A DNA stretch of 64,000 nucleotides from Dendrophyllia cribrosa (taxonomy: Eukaryota; Cnidaria; Anthozoa; Scleractinia; Dendrophylliidae), in assembly GCA_024195265.1 (NCBI GenBank), contig JAJLRJ010000005.1:42650587-42714586 (forward strand). Direction: 5' to 3'. The notes under the pieces are model-generated. The model saw only the letters and a list, made by a program, of their open reading frames with translations. It did no database searches and was not told the origin of the DNA. Position 1 is the first letter of the stretch. Each line of letters starts with the position of its first letter. This document shows positions 1-13,912 of the stretch, in pieces. A program made the position numbers and the translations under genes.

Positions 1-1955
1 TTTATTGGACAATTTTTAATAGGAGTTTCTGCGCGCGGTTAGGAAACGATTTCTCAATAAACATTTAAGGTAATTTTATCCGTCTGTCTGTTATTAGGTT
101 AAATAAAGGGATACTTTCCCGCCAAAATATCGGTGCAATTTTTAAATAAATAAGCAATTTCTCTTTCCTAATTTCCATGTTATATCACCAAATATCACCA
201 AATAGATTGGATAAAAAGATTCTATAGAGCAAAACAAAAGCAGTAGTTTGGGGATAAAAGGAAGGATTGCAAGGATGGAAGTGGATTTCAGTTCATATTT
301 TCTTATTTGATTTCGTAACGGGCGGTCCAGAAATTAAAATTGCCAATCCGGTGGAACTTCACGTTTTTTCAGCCGTTTATTTGCCTCTTTAGGAATTACT
401 TCTTTGTTTTTCACGGCGAGTTTTTCTTCCTATTTCAAGACAATATAGCAATCTTTCAGTTTATAGGCGATTCTGTCTGTTTGTCAGTTGTTCGTTAAGG
501 TAAAGAGTCGATTTATAAGTAAATCAAAGGACAATTTGTAAGATTTATTTACCCAAAGTGTTTTCAGGTTTTAAACGGTTTGAACAGTTAATATAAATGG
601 CCATGTTTTCTGTTTTAGCTTTCAGTTATATACAGTAATTATTCGGCTTTTTTTCTGTTACAATGTGTATGCTTAGCAGCTTCATGCAGCACAAGAGACC
701 TGACAATATTCGAAAGTCATTTCACCTTTAAAAACTTTGGGCTTGAAATTAAAAAGCATTTCTCGGTGTAAATGTTTCGCTCATATTATATTTTTGTCTG
801 TTTTAAAGAGATTTTGAATGTCAGCCTGTAGTGTGAAATGTGAAATTAGCATTTTCTGTTTTCTTTATAACTCGATTCTGCCTGTTTAATTGTCAAGCTT
901 TCAATAAGATGTTATAGGCTTCGAATAGATTACTTATTGGAAATAGTAGTTCATTTTGTCAGTTTCTTAACAAGGATTTTAAATGAATTAATTCGTAGTG
1001 AAAATCGATGAGAATAATCATAATGAACTGTTTTCCCTATGTTTACAATTATTCACTCATTAATATGTGCCCTTCATTCTCTAATTAAGATACCAAAAAA
1101 ATCAACTCTGAATATTGAAAAAGCATAGCACAATTAGCTTTCTCGGAAAATAAAGGCCCGATATATTAAATAGTCTTCGCGCAATGCTGTTTTAGAACTC
1201 ATAAGTTCACAAAGAATGTATGCCTCATTAGTGCCGAGAAAAATCAATTTCACTCGTACGTTTTAAGGTTGCGAACTGGCTCTAAATTTTGGTTCGAGGT
1301 TTCACTGTTCGTAAACATTTTAAACTAGATTTCTCAGTGTAAATGTTAGACTGTTGTTAAGGACTACAGTTTAAAAACAACTCCTCGTTATTGTGGTTTG
1401 CCATGAGATAAGGATTATCATGTTGATCTGTCAGTAAATATGCTGCCAGGGTCTATTTTTTGTCTCACGTTTCACGATATATCAGATTTCACTCACTGGT
1501 ACTTTTTATTAACTATCAGCAATAGTTTGTAGATAAACGTTCTACATTTTGCGTTCAAGCACATTTGTTATATCTATGTTGCACTGTATTCAGTACTTAA
1601 ATGTAATTTACACGGTACAAGTTTGCTTACAACAGAGTTTCATATGCTTCTTTTATAAATCAAAGTGCCAAAATCGTAGGTATTTCTGATCGATTTACGA
1701 TTGTATAAAATCAATGTTTGCAGCAGTCAAAGCAAGTTGTGCCGTAAATACTCAATTTATACCTCGGAAAACAACTAGACCTTTTTGTTTTTGGAAAAAA
1801 AATCTGTAATTATTTAGTACAATTCTGTCAGCGATTTCTGAAAAACTGATTATTTCATTTTCAATTGCTTATTAAAAAGCTGTTTTTACTCAACTTGTTC
1901 AATCTGTTGCATGTACAATGTTTTTACCGTGGTAAACTCTGTTCAAATTTCTATA
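1..1955. other. AT-rich intergenic DNA, nothing identified
   Basis: No ORF of note, no clear repeat family and no RNA gene that I can support. Confidence 0.6.
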
Positions 1956-1956
1956 A

Positions 1957-2336
1957 TTTTCCCGCCAAAAGACTTAGAAAAATACGGGGCGCTCAAAATA
2001 CGCATGCGCCGTTTTTTTAAAAAATTTTTTTTCATCATTCATACTAATTAACATCTGTTTAAAAATCTACAGTTTTCCCGCCAAAAGACTTAGAAAAATA
2101 CGGGCGCCCAAAATACGCATGCGCCGTTTTTTTTTTAATTTTTTCAAAGCTACTTTTTAATATTCAGTAATATTGTATTTAATAAATAACAAGAAGTCAA
2201 TAAAAGCTTAGAATTGTTTCAGTTTTATTGTATTCTTTATTCTCTTATTTACTTTACAATGCTTTTTCAATATCTTAATTAAAGGTGTGACAAAATTTTT
2301 CTTCTAAAATATACTAAGTCTTTTGGCGGGAAAATT
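1957..2336. repeat. Direct repeat pair with an inverted end, MITE-like
   Basis: A block beginning TTTTCCCGCCAAAAGACTTA recurs about 117 bases later (about 1959-2024 and 2076-2136), each running into AATACGCATGCGCCG and a T run. The reverse complement of its start (AAGTCTTTTGGCGGGAAAAT) closes the unit near 2317-2336. This looks like a small element with inverted ends and an internal duplication. Confidence 0.6.
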
Positions 2337-2500
2337 TGAAAAAATTTGCACAGCGTTTCCCCTAGCAACAATTTTGGCAAAAAATATAACGAGGCACCAC
2401 TTAAATTTTTAGGTCAAAAAAAATTTCAAGGAGTACAACTTCAAATTTAAACCCGCCAAAAAGTATACAATATGTCGTGCAAAAAATCTCACAATTTAAC

Positions 2501-2741
2501 GCTGGTTTTCACAAGCGACATAAGTGTCAGCACAAATATAAGAAAAAGGAACGTACTCGTTCTTCTTCTGTTGTCCTCAATACGAATTAATGCGACATAA
2601 ACATAAACACAAGAAAAATAACCAAGTTTTTTTTCGTTGTGCCTATGTTTATGCCGTGTTAATTCCCTTGAAGACAGAAGAACAAGTGCGTTCATTCTTC
2701 GTATGTTTGTACTAACACTTCAATCACCAGTGAAAACCAGC
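2501..2741. mobile_element. Hairpin MITE, 241 bp
   Basis: The ends GCTGGTTTTCAC and GTGAAAACCAGC are inverted copies, and most of the inside also folds back imperfectly on itself. No ORF. A non-autonomous foldback element is the simplest reading. Confidence 0.7.
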
Positions 2742-2996
2742 CTTACATGGAGGATATTAGAAGAAACATGGCAAGCTCGTAAAAATTGTTTATATACTAA
2801 ATAAAACGTTTTGGATAACAAAAAATAAGTTCTTCATTGTTTATCCGGTAACAAGTAATGTTTGCTTCTGATATCACCCATTTTTCGTAGCTTGCCATGT
2901 TGCTTTTAATAACAAGACCTTTAACTGTTGGCTAGGTTTCTTTGTAGCACAGAAACAAATTGACTGAAAGTACCTAGACGAAGCACCAAATTATCT

Positions 2997-3715
2997 TTTG
3001 CTAAGATTGGAGCAAGTGAAATAATTTAGAACATTCAACAAACAATTGCTTGGCTCCATTTTCTTTTCTAGAGATCGAATATTGCATGAGCTCAGTTTAT
3101 CAAAGCTAGAGAAATAACGTTTGCTTAGTTCGCAGCAACTGAAATAATTTAGAACATTTAACAAACAATTGCTTGGCTCCATTTGCTTTGTAGAAATCAA
3201 TGAGCTGTGTTGGCGCCCAATTTTTTAAAAGAATCAACGTTTGCTAAAATTGGAGCAAGTAAAATAATTTAGAACATTCAACAAACAATTGCTTGGCTCC
3301 ATTTGCTTTGTAGAAATCAATGAGCTGTGTTGGCGCCCAATTTTTTAAAAGAATCAACGTTTGCTAAAATTGGAGCAAGTAAAATAATTTAGAACATTCA
3401 ACAAACAATTGCTTGGCTCCATTTGCTTTGTAGAAATCAATGAGCTGTGTTGGCGCCCAATTTTTTAAAAGAATCAACGTTTGCTAAAATTGGAGCAAGT
3501 AAAATAATTTAGAACATTCAACAAACAATTGCTTGGCTCCATTTGCTTTGTAGAAATCAATGAGCTGTGTTGGCGCCCAATTTTTTAAAAGTATCAACGT
3601 TTGCTAAAATTGGAGCAAGTGAAATAATTTTGGCACATTCAACAGACGATTGCTTGGCTCCATTTTCTTTCAAGAGATCTTGTTGTGCACGAGACCAATT
3701 TATCAAAATCAAACT
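2997..3715. repeat. Tandem array, 120-bp unit, about six copies
   Basis: Three consecutive units (about 3239-3598) are essentially identical with a period of exactly 120 bases. Each contains TTGGAGCAAGTAAAATAATT and TTGCTTGGCTCCATTTGC. The outer units have diverged (a different spacer at about 3062-3118 and after 3660). A lone related unit lies at about 5655-5755. Confidence 0.9.
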
Positions 3716-4458
3716 AAAATATTTCGTTCTGTGCTACATCGAATGCCAACAGAAAAAGGTCTTTTCCTCCACTTAATAACTAAATATAAAAGAGCCCATT
3801 TATAATACCCAATGTCTGGTTTTAAGCATTACCCTAAAAACATTTCTTTTTGTCAATTGAAATTTATTACAAAAAACAAACAAATATAAATGACCTAAAT
3901 CCAATCAAGGTTATACAGACCATAATAATAATAAACGGAACCAAAGCTGGTCTTTTTCTAACACTTTTATCTCCTAACTTTTCGCCACATAATTCGTTGT
4001 AAAAAACTGTGCGAATGAAATAATATTTTGCTTTGTAGTTTAGTGTCCAACTTGTTCAAACAAACAATGCATAAGTTGACGTTTCAACTAAATGTTTTAC
4101 CATCACGAATTGAGATCACGAGGAAAACAATATGTCGGTAGTATTAGAGTTTTCATTTCATTCTCTCCAGTTTAAACATCCGAAACATCCATTACAAAAG
4201 CACAGAAGACCACTCAAATAGAGGATGGTAAGCCTGTGGCACAGTTGTTGATTTTTGGAATTCCGGTTATGCCGGATGGTTTGAAAATTTAAATCGAACA
4301 ACTATCAAAAAACTTTGGTGAAAAAAGGTTAACTTTACTTAATGATTTGTTTCAAGTGTTCATGCAGTTGACTTCTAAACGTTATCTCTTGTTCTCCCTC
4401 AAAGGAAAGCTTTTGTTTTTTTTCTTCCTTAATTTGGTCTGTATAACAGGTCTATTTT

Positions 4459-5082
4459 GTTGTCTGTTGAATGTGATCTTCCGGGCTAGTGTAGTTCTGA
4501 AAAGAACTGTCTTTGTTGACATTGACCGTCTGACGCTTCGCCAACCTGAGCAAGTCATCTTCGGCGCCATGTGAATTGTAAACTGTTAATTGATGGTATT
4601 AACGTCTGGCTGTTGAGACTTAAGTCTCAGGATAGTCAGTGTTGGTGCGTTTCGATCCGTGCATTGATAGTGTAATTTTGGTCGGTGTTTCTGTTGGCAT
4701 CGGTTCAAGTTTGTTCTAGAGTGAGTCGTTTATAGTAATCCGTACTTTAATGCATTCCGCAGAGTCCAGTAAATTCTGTGATTTGTGTGTAAGTGGTGTT
4801 CAGAAATGTGATTGTTGACATCACTACTTTTCGTCGCCCGTTTGTGTTCAGTCAGTCGTATGTTCAAATTCTTGGCAGTCGCAGCATGTCATCTTGTATA
4901 CTGCTCCCTGTATGTCGCTAGGTTTGTCGTAGAGTAGTCAGACTTTACAATTCACATGACTCTGAAGATGTCCTCCGCTCAGGTTGTCGAAATGACATTC
5001 ATTGTCAACAACAACAACTGTTCTTTTCAGAACTACGCTAACCCGGACGATTACACTCGACAGACTATTGACAATAAAAAAT
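4459..5082. repeat. Inverted pair of about 125-bp blocks, Penelope-terminal-like
   Basis: The segment 4459-4585 and the segment 4945-5078 are reverse complements with some divergence. They share CCTGAGC/GCTCAGG, AGTTCTGAAAAGAAC and ATGTGAATTGTAAA. The right arm has a CTGAAGATG...GTCGAAA motif like that found at ends of some cnidarian retroelements (recollection, not checked). About 360 bases lie between the arms. The ORFs seen here are low-complexity coincidences. Confidence 0.6.
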
Positions 5083-5353
5083 ATCGGCTTTCCTCAAAAC
5101 CAGACATCAGGGCTTTATAACGTAAGCTCCTAAATATACGTACGATCGACAAGAGAACACAGACACTCAGGAAAAAGCTTGCCATTTAAACCTAATTGTT
5201 TTAGCATAAGCGACTGAGCAAAATTTTCCGTGGATTAAAGACAAAAGTGAAAAAGAAAGAACGCAATATGTAAAGGCCTTTGTTCTCTTGTCAATCAGTT
5301 GATGTAAGGAACGTATGAATATTGTAAGGAGGCACTGACAGGCTACAAATCCC

Positions 5354-5508
5354 AATAGCCCATTTCAGAGTTGCTCTTGGCCTCCTTTTCAAACCGAGGC
5401 CAAGTGCAAAACCATTCACATGCAAGTAAAACTTATATCCATATGAATGGTTTTGCACTTGGCCTCGCTTAGAAAAGGAGTCTACGAGCAACTCGGAAAT
5501 GGGCTATT
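5354..5508. mobile_element. Palindromic MITE, 155 bp
   Basis: AATAGCCC at the left and GGGCTATT at the right are perfect inverted ends. The arms (GAGTTGCT..., GAGGCCAAGTGCAAAACCATTC) are nearly perfect inverted copies around a short centre. It is of the same family as the element at 6125-6327. Confidence 0.8.
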
Positions 5509-5756
5509 AATTCCATGTTTAACACAATTCCAGACCTTGGTTAAATTGAAAAACAATCCAATAAAATTTGCCTTCTAAATTAACTGAAATAATTTTGAAA
5601 ATGAAAGATATTTTATAGCAGACAATTTCGCCATAGGAAAAAAATTTGACGTGTCCATTTTCATTCCAGCAATAGATCGAATTGTGCACGAGCCCAATTT
5701 TGGAGCAAGTGGAATAATTTAGAGTTTTCAACATGCAATTGCTTGGCTCCATTTTT

Positions 5757-7130
5757 AAGGTGGCTCGACTGGGTTTTTGAGTGACGATACCGTTTAGCTT
5801 TTAGAAACTTGTGTACCACCACAAACGATCCAACGGAAAATCGATTGCCACAGCTGTACCAGAAAAAGATTAAAGTTTCAGATGAGGTAAGTTTTATGGA
5901 AAACTTTGTCCTCATAAAGATTAATTAATATTCAATACAACTGCCAAGTTTCAAATTCATTGAAACGTTCTAAGGCTGTCAATTACAGCCTCAACGTAGA
6001 AAAATATTGAACTGATTTTCACGAAAGTGGTTTGTTGCTCTCATTATGCGTCTCTATTGTCTCGAATCGCCATGCAATTGTAAATTTCAGTACATAATTA
6101 ATTCATAAACACATCATTGCTTTGTGAATAGGCCATTTCCGAGTTGCCTTTAGCCTATCTATCAAAGCGAGGCTAGGTGCGAAACCTTTCATATGAAAAT
6201 AAGTTTTCATTCACATGCAAATCAGTTTTATTTGCATGTGAATGAAAACTCATTTTCATATGAAAGGTTTCGCACCTAGCCTCGCTTCGATATAGAGGCT
6301 AAAGGCAACTCGGAAATGGCCTATTCATGATGTACTGAAAGCTACAATTCCACGGCGATTTGATACAATGGAGATGCATAATGAAACAACAAGCCACAAG
6401 CGCGAAAATCAGCTCAATATTTTCCTTAGTTGGCGCTAAAAATTGACAGCCTTAGAATGTTTCAATGAATTTGAAACTTGGAGATTGTATTAAACATTAA
6501 TTAATCTTCACGAGGACTAAGTTTTAAAAAAATTCATTGATCGCTTTTAATTCGTGACAATAATAATAAGTGTAGGGTCAATTTTTTATATAAAAGCAAA
6601 ATAACACTCCAGGCCAGTTCATATTCAAGCCAATATTTCTGAAATTCAAACGGAGCGATTTCCTTGAAATTTTCACCTAAGGTATTTGGATGGTATAAAA
6701 TTCATTTAAGACCAAAATATTATTTCATCAAGACTTGTAGATAAAATTTTAAATAATATTTCAAAATTGTTTTGTTTTTGGTTATATTTAAACACCTTAA
6801 AACTTTCCCTCGAAATTTTCTCGAAAACGCTTCCATAGAAATTTGTAAAATGTTGTAGATGTTAGGACAAGTACGTCAGGTCGAAGATCCAGAGAGCGTT
6901 TTCCAAAATTATCTCTTGATGGCAAGTAATTCGGTATTATGTAAAACAGGGAGTGACGTCATAACTTTGCTATGGCAACTCCGATTTCCATAAAACTTAC
7001 CTCATCTGAAACTTTAATCTTTCTCTAGTACAGCTGTGGCAATCGATTTTCCGTTGGATTGTTTATGGTGGTACACAAATTAATCAAAGTTAAAAGGTAT
7101 CGTCACTCAAAAACCCAGTCGAGCCACCTT
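5757..7130. mobile_element. 1.37-kb element with long terminal inverted repeats, copy 1
   Basis: The left end AAGGTGGCTCGACTGGGTTT and the right end AAACCCAGTCGAGCCACCTT are inverted copies. The inverted ends extend about 140 bases, to the TTACCTCATCTGAAACTTTA block. No transposase ORF is seen, so it is non-autonomous. A palindromic MITE is nested at 6125-6327. Copy 2 lies at 26932-28516. Confidence 0.85.
6125..6327. mobile_element. Palindromic MITE nested in the long-TIR element
   Basis: TGAATAGGCC and GGCCTATTCA bound a nearly perfect palindrome of about 203 bases, including CCTAGCCTCGCTT and its inverse. The other copy of the host element at 26932-28516 lacks this block, having GTGAATTC at the same place, which shows it is an insertion. 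Confidence 0.85.
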
Positions 7131-8000
7131 TACACAATTTTAGACTTTCGTAAAATTAAAAATTTCAACCCTTGTAAATTAACTGAAATGTTTCTCATCT
7201 TGTTTCTGGGAAACTCACGAATTTTTGGACAAAATGCAAACTTTCAAATCTGAAGATAATGGAAAATATTTCAGTTTGGGCATCTAGCTTATACGAAATC
7301 GTACTTAATTTCAAAGTATAAAAATATGAACAACATTTGGAGAAATACAGTTCTTTATAACAGCCAATGTAACCATGGAAACAAATAATTTGATGGTGAT
7401 ACCTGTCAGTGCCACCTTAAAAATACAAACACCCACCACATCAACTGAGGTTATATTAATGTAACGTTTATACCTACACGCTGAGCGATCGACCAAACAA
7501 AATCGTATTTCCTTTGTAAGTGAAGTTTCGTAAGCAATTATATTACATTTTGATATTTGTTTTGCATAAAGATATGTTCACCGAAACAAAACAAAAACAA
7601 ACCGTAAACTGAATCGTCAAATTATCAACTGAAAACATCAAACGATCGCTCAACGCCCAAATGGTGGCTGCGATTAAACTTCATAGAAGTTATTTTACCA
7701 AAGACCTTCCTCCCATTGCAAAACCTATGCTGATTTGTTGGTTCAGACAATTAGCAGCCAGTACGCGATCCAGCAAAATAAATAAACTTCAATATCCCTC
7801 CGTTCTTCATATCAATTTGATGAGAAGATAAAGTCAATTAGCAGTCAGATCCGAACTCGCTTTTCCTCTGATTCAATACATTTAATACTGATACAAACAA
7901 ACGTATTTGCCCATGTTCAGCCACCATTTGTACAAAAAATATATATGAAATAACAAAGTTCTCATCTTTGAAGAGTTCCTTCCTGCTTCGTCCATTCCAG
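7131..8000. other. Intergenic, mostly featureless
   Basis: The first part (7132-7195) is a diverged direct copy of 5520-5600 (CACAATT...TTAACTGAAAT). I see nothing supportable in the rest. Confidence 0.5.
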
Positions 8001-8518
8001 TTAATTTGTCCTCTTGACTTGTTTTTTCAGCCTTGCATTTTCCTGGTTCTGATATTCTTTGAAGTTCCTGAAAATACAAATGAAGGATTGATAAGATAAA
8101 TGTTCAATTTTTATTTTATAGACGACTAAGGTTTGATCGAATTTAAAATGCATTGGACGTGATTTTCATCATAAGTTAACTGTCCACAATCCGGAAGAAT
8201 AGAATATTTCTAATCAAAATTTCAAAATCTTGTTTTCAGCATTAGCTCCTGGTTAAAAGTTACAATGTTATTTTCAAAGTATATGCAGCATGGACGAAGT
8301 TGACCAGCCAGGTATTTTTTTTTAACGCCAACTCCTTCGCTTATTGCACGACAAACAAAATACCAAAATGCAGAGAAGACGTCAGTGCAAGGCGATCGAA
8401 AGTCCAAGCTCACAGCACGTGTTCACTTCACCGAGCAAAATTTTATACTCTTTCACTGAACAAATGCAACCTTTTTGACAAGCGGTTTTTACCTTCGGTT
8501 GTACTTGTGGGGCGACAT
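8001..8518 (-). CDS. Candidate two-exon microprotein gene, 30 residues
   Basis: On the minus strand an ATG at 8518 in a good context opens MSPHKYNR. It is followed by a donor (AG|gtaaaa, exon 8493-8518). An acceptor (tgtattttcag) at 8068-8070 joins in frame to exon 8001-8067. The product continues RNFKEYQNQENARLKKQVK and ends at TAA, giving 30 residues, strongly charged and helix-prone. I do not recognise it. It could be a chance pairing of splice-like sites, or the ends of a longer or decayed gene. Confidence 0.25.
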
Positions 8519-8925
8519 TTTCCTTGGCCTTACGCCTTCCCAGAGTCTTCAAAGTTGCCTCCAGAGCGCCAAAACGTTTTCAAACTTGCCGCACATCTTA
8601 ACAGGAACACGACTTGTATGATTTGAGGCGAGGGCGACGATTTTCTCATGAATATTGATAAGAGACTTGAGCCAATTGCTGACAAATGCGTCAAAGGTTT
8701 TGGGGCAAACAACGTTTGCACGCTTTTCAGTCATGAAAGCGCAAACAAAGAAAAAACGAAAAACACGTGATAGGAAAGTTTGCATTCAACAACTGAAGAT
8801 ATTTTTCTGAAGGACGTACCAAACATAACAAAAAAACAGACATTTTTTTTTTGGCATTTTGGATTTAGTGCGCCATTTGTTGAATTAACCCTATTAAGCC
8901 TGGGCTTTTTTAAGTTCCTGAGCCT

Positions 8926-10800
<1,875 letters not shown>

Positions 10801-10954
10801 AAAAATAGGCATTAGGAGGCTTAAGCAACGACAACGACGACGGCGACGCAATTTTTCCTTTCGTAAACAAGCGATGCCATTTTAGCGACACTTAGAAAAT
10901 TTTTCACCAATTTTCGAATTATTTTTTCTATCAGAAAAAGAAAAACGCAATTAA

Positions 10955-11040
10955 TTACAAAGAATCGAACCCGGAACCGCTGCATGCTAACATCCCTCCT
11001 CCACCACTAGACCACTGGGTTGATCCGGCAAACCCAGGAA
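10955..11040 (-). repeat. tRNA-like module, degenerate
   Basis: The minus strand carries an A-box-like AGTGGTCTAGTGGTGGAGG and a perfect B-box core, GGGTTCGATTC. The acceptor stem does not pair, so this is more likely a tRNA-derived SINE head or tRNA pseudogene than a working tRNA. Confidence 0.4.
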
Positions 11041-11465
11041 AAATTTAAATATGAAAGGTGCTTTTCTTAATGATACATCTATAACCCTAACCCTATCCCT
11101 AGATCTAACCTAATCGCGAATCTAGCTGCGATCTAATAATCGCTTTACCTAAACCCAGTTTTAGCTAATAATGATAGCCTACTTTCATCCCAATCCAGGC
11201 ATAAACAAGAGAGAAATGGCATCAACCATTACAAAAGGCCTGGTTACCAATGAATGCTAATGAAGGCATCGACCCTTATTCAAAGGCTCCTGGAGCCAAC
11301 CCGTGAATAAGAAATGCTAACACGCAACGTAATATTTCGGTAAGCTTATGTTTTCACACTGATAGGGTTCGATATTTTTTTTAAACAAATTAACCGTAAG
11401 GATTTTTGACGAACGCAAAAAAAAAAAGGAAATCACTTTCATAATGTCCAGTTGGAATGAAAAAG

Positions 11466-11545
11466 AAAAACTCACGGGCGTGAATTGAACCCGGGCCTCC
11501 GACTGCTAATCCGGCGCCTTAGCCCACGAGGCCATCTAAGAACAC
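11466..11545 (-). repeat. tRNA-like module in the left arm
   Basis: On the minus strand: ATGGCCTCGTGGGCTAAGGC (A-box-like), then GGATTAGCAG, then GGGTTCAATTC (B box). It has no convincing acceptor stem. A degraded inverted counterpart sits near 15000-15055 in the right arm. Confidence 0.45.
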
Positions 11546-12100
11546 ATGCTCAATGAAGACTAAATTTTGTTATTTAAAGATGAATACGCATCAAAACGCG
11601 TGTCTCGATAAGAAATCCTTTTAGATCGATTTTATGTTGCATTAAAGACTCCAAATGCGAAACCTCTTTAAGCTTATTGTTGTTTATATTCGTTTGTAAC
11701 AAATTAGTTATTGTTATCGCTGGATTCACGCTGTTCTTGTTACGAAACACATTCGTAACAAAGCATTTTGTCACAAAGTTTACAGCTGATGGAAGAAGTG
11801 AGTGAGTGAGTGAGTGAATTAGCCACCGTTACCGATAACCCGTTCATTTACGCTTGCGCGTATTCACGGGTTAAAAATGGCATCTCTTGTTTACGAAAGG
11901 AAAAACGGCGACGGCGACGGCAACGAGAATTAAAAAAAAAACAATATGTTTTGTAAGCAAAACAACAACTCTGTATTTTGGTACATTTCTTTGCCGTCCC
12001 TGCACGACTACGACGTGAAATTTCCTTTTTTCACGTTTTATGGAGGGCGTAAACACACGACAACGAATTTTTCTTTGTCTTTTTAAACTTGGAACTGGTC

Positions 12101-12626
12101 CTTAAAGTGCACATGAAGTGAAATTTCACTACCGTTTTGTTTTAGAGTTTATGTTGTTTGTATCACCTTTATTTCACTTTCAGTCGTTTTCCTCTTTTGC
12201 GCGAAGAGAATCCACTATTTTAAGCGGTTTAAAAACTCCCGCCAGGGCCTGAAATTTGCGACATTTTAAGCGCAGCCACGATGGTATTTATGACGTCATT
12301 CGTGTGTTCGATCACAACAAAACATGGTGGAGAAGGGGACAAACCCGGGGCTAAAATACACGTCGCTTTCAGCCATAATTAATCGAAATAATCCTTCCAC
12401 AAGTTGCCAAAACTACACTGTTAAACGAGTGACGCGCTCTGTTGTAAACACACTAATGACGTCACTGGAACCAAGGTCTTTGTCTTATATGCCCAAATGC
12501 GTTGCTTGTTAAAATATGTTCCCATCACTTTAAGTGACTTATTTCCCCATGAAAATAATTCTTAAACACCTATTTCTGTATTACCGAAAAAATGGTAGTG
12601 AAATTTAACTTCATGTGCACTTTAAG
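12101..12626. mobile_element. 526-bp MITE with inverted ends of about 33 bp
   Basis: The left end CTTAAAGTGCACATGAAGTG and the right end CTTCATGTGCACTTTAAG are inverted copies, continuing through AAATTTCACTACC. No transposase. Confidence 0.8.
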
Positions 12627-13184
12627 AATCCGACTGCAGGAAAATTCGCCTATAATTAATCTGAGGCACTTTGGGATCAAGACTGATTGTTGCACATTTA
12701 TTTGTTTCAATTATATATTTTAGGTACATTAATTGTTTTTTAACTTCCAAACATTCCGTGAGAGGGGGAGGTGGGCTCGAGACCCCCTGCTGCTAATAAA
12801 GAAAAAGATGCAGAAAACAATGAAAGGAAACTAATACGAAAATGAATAATCAGCATGTTTCTTCGCGAATGTTGAGGCCATGAGATACAAGTGTTCTACC
12901 TTTTGAAATTAAAAAAAGCTTCTTTGGCCTTACTTGTCGAATCTCGGTTAGAGAAAAGTTTTTCAATGCGGATTAGTTGCATGTCATTAGCAGTGTAATT
13001 AGGAGAGGAGAGAAAATGTTCGACGGCTGTAGTATAGGTTTAGACTTTGTGTTAGTATTATCTATGGTACGGTACGGTATCTATGGTATCTCCGGCGATG
13101 TTCATTAAATCTGTCTTTTAAGCTCTATTTATTTAATTATTTAATCTAAATAGTTATTATTACTCATATATACTCTTCCTTTTC

Positions 13185-13350
13185 AATATGATTAATTTAG
13201 CCAGAGCTTCATAACTAGTTTCTAAAAGTATTGTATAACCTCCACCCACTTGTAACCGCTCTGTGGTAGTAGCCAACTCGAAAGCTTGGCTCCTTTGGCT
13301 GCTATACACTTTTTCCTTTGTTGTGTTTAATTCAATGTATAGTTAGCTCT
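13185..13350. repeat. Dispersed repeat, copy A
   Basis: It shares about 165 bases with 55530-55700, including GTGGTAGTAGCCAACT and AAAGCTTGGCTCCTTTGGCT. The family is unidentified. Confidence 0.75.
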
Positions 13351-13550
13351 GTTCTTACTTCTTCTTTTTTTCTTATTGTTGTTGCATTGTAATTGAATAA
13401 GTGTGAATAAATGAACTTGAGCGTCGTTTAGTCTCTTCAATATTTTGTAGCGGAGCTCTCGTCGCGTAGCTCCATACTCATAGAACGTATGCCCTTCATT
13501 TTTCATGGTCATGGATAGCGGAATGTTTCGCAGGCGCGTCGGTCCGTGTG

Positions 13551-13912
13551 CCGTTCAGTAGGGTTGTACCTAAATCATACCGTCCAGAAGGACGTCCGAC
13601 ACCTTATTGAGACTTATATAACGTAATGCCGACACCTTAAATTTTATTTTCAATAAATTTTTAAGTGTAAAAAAGAAAATCAAAAATCCCCACTCAGGAT
13701 TGAACTTGTGACCTCAGCCAGGCTTAGGCTTACAAAGCCTACCGTACCACTGTACCACCTAGCTTCTCGGGTTGCTTAGTTTTAAATTTAAGTCATAAAT
13801 TGCTACCCCTAACCTCAACTGAAAGCTAACCAGTTACCACGGTTATGTAATTCTCAATAAAGTGTCCGACGTCCATCTGGACGGTATGATTTGGGCTTGA
13901 CCGTTCAGTAGG
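13551..13912. mobile_element. Element with about 40-bp inverted ends and a tRNA-like centre
   Basis: AAATCATACCGTCCAG and its inverse CTGGACGGTATGATTT bound the unit. A direct CCGTTCAGTAGG flanks it at 13551-13562 and 13901-13912, a possible 12-base target duplication. Inside, on the minus strand near 13690-13775, are A-box-like TAGGTGGTACAGTGGTACG and B-box-like AAGTTCAATCC. Confidence 0.55.

Noticed and set aside
11080..11110. Telomere-like TAACCCTAACCCTA
   Set aside because: Only about two units, internal to a repeat and followed by unrelated sequence; not a telomere.
11466..11545. A functional tRNA gene
   Set aside because: A and B boxes are good but the acceptor stem does not pair; treated as a tRNA-derived repeat.
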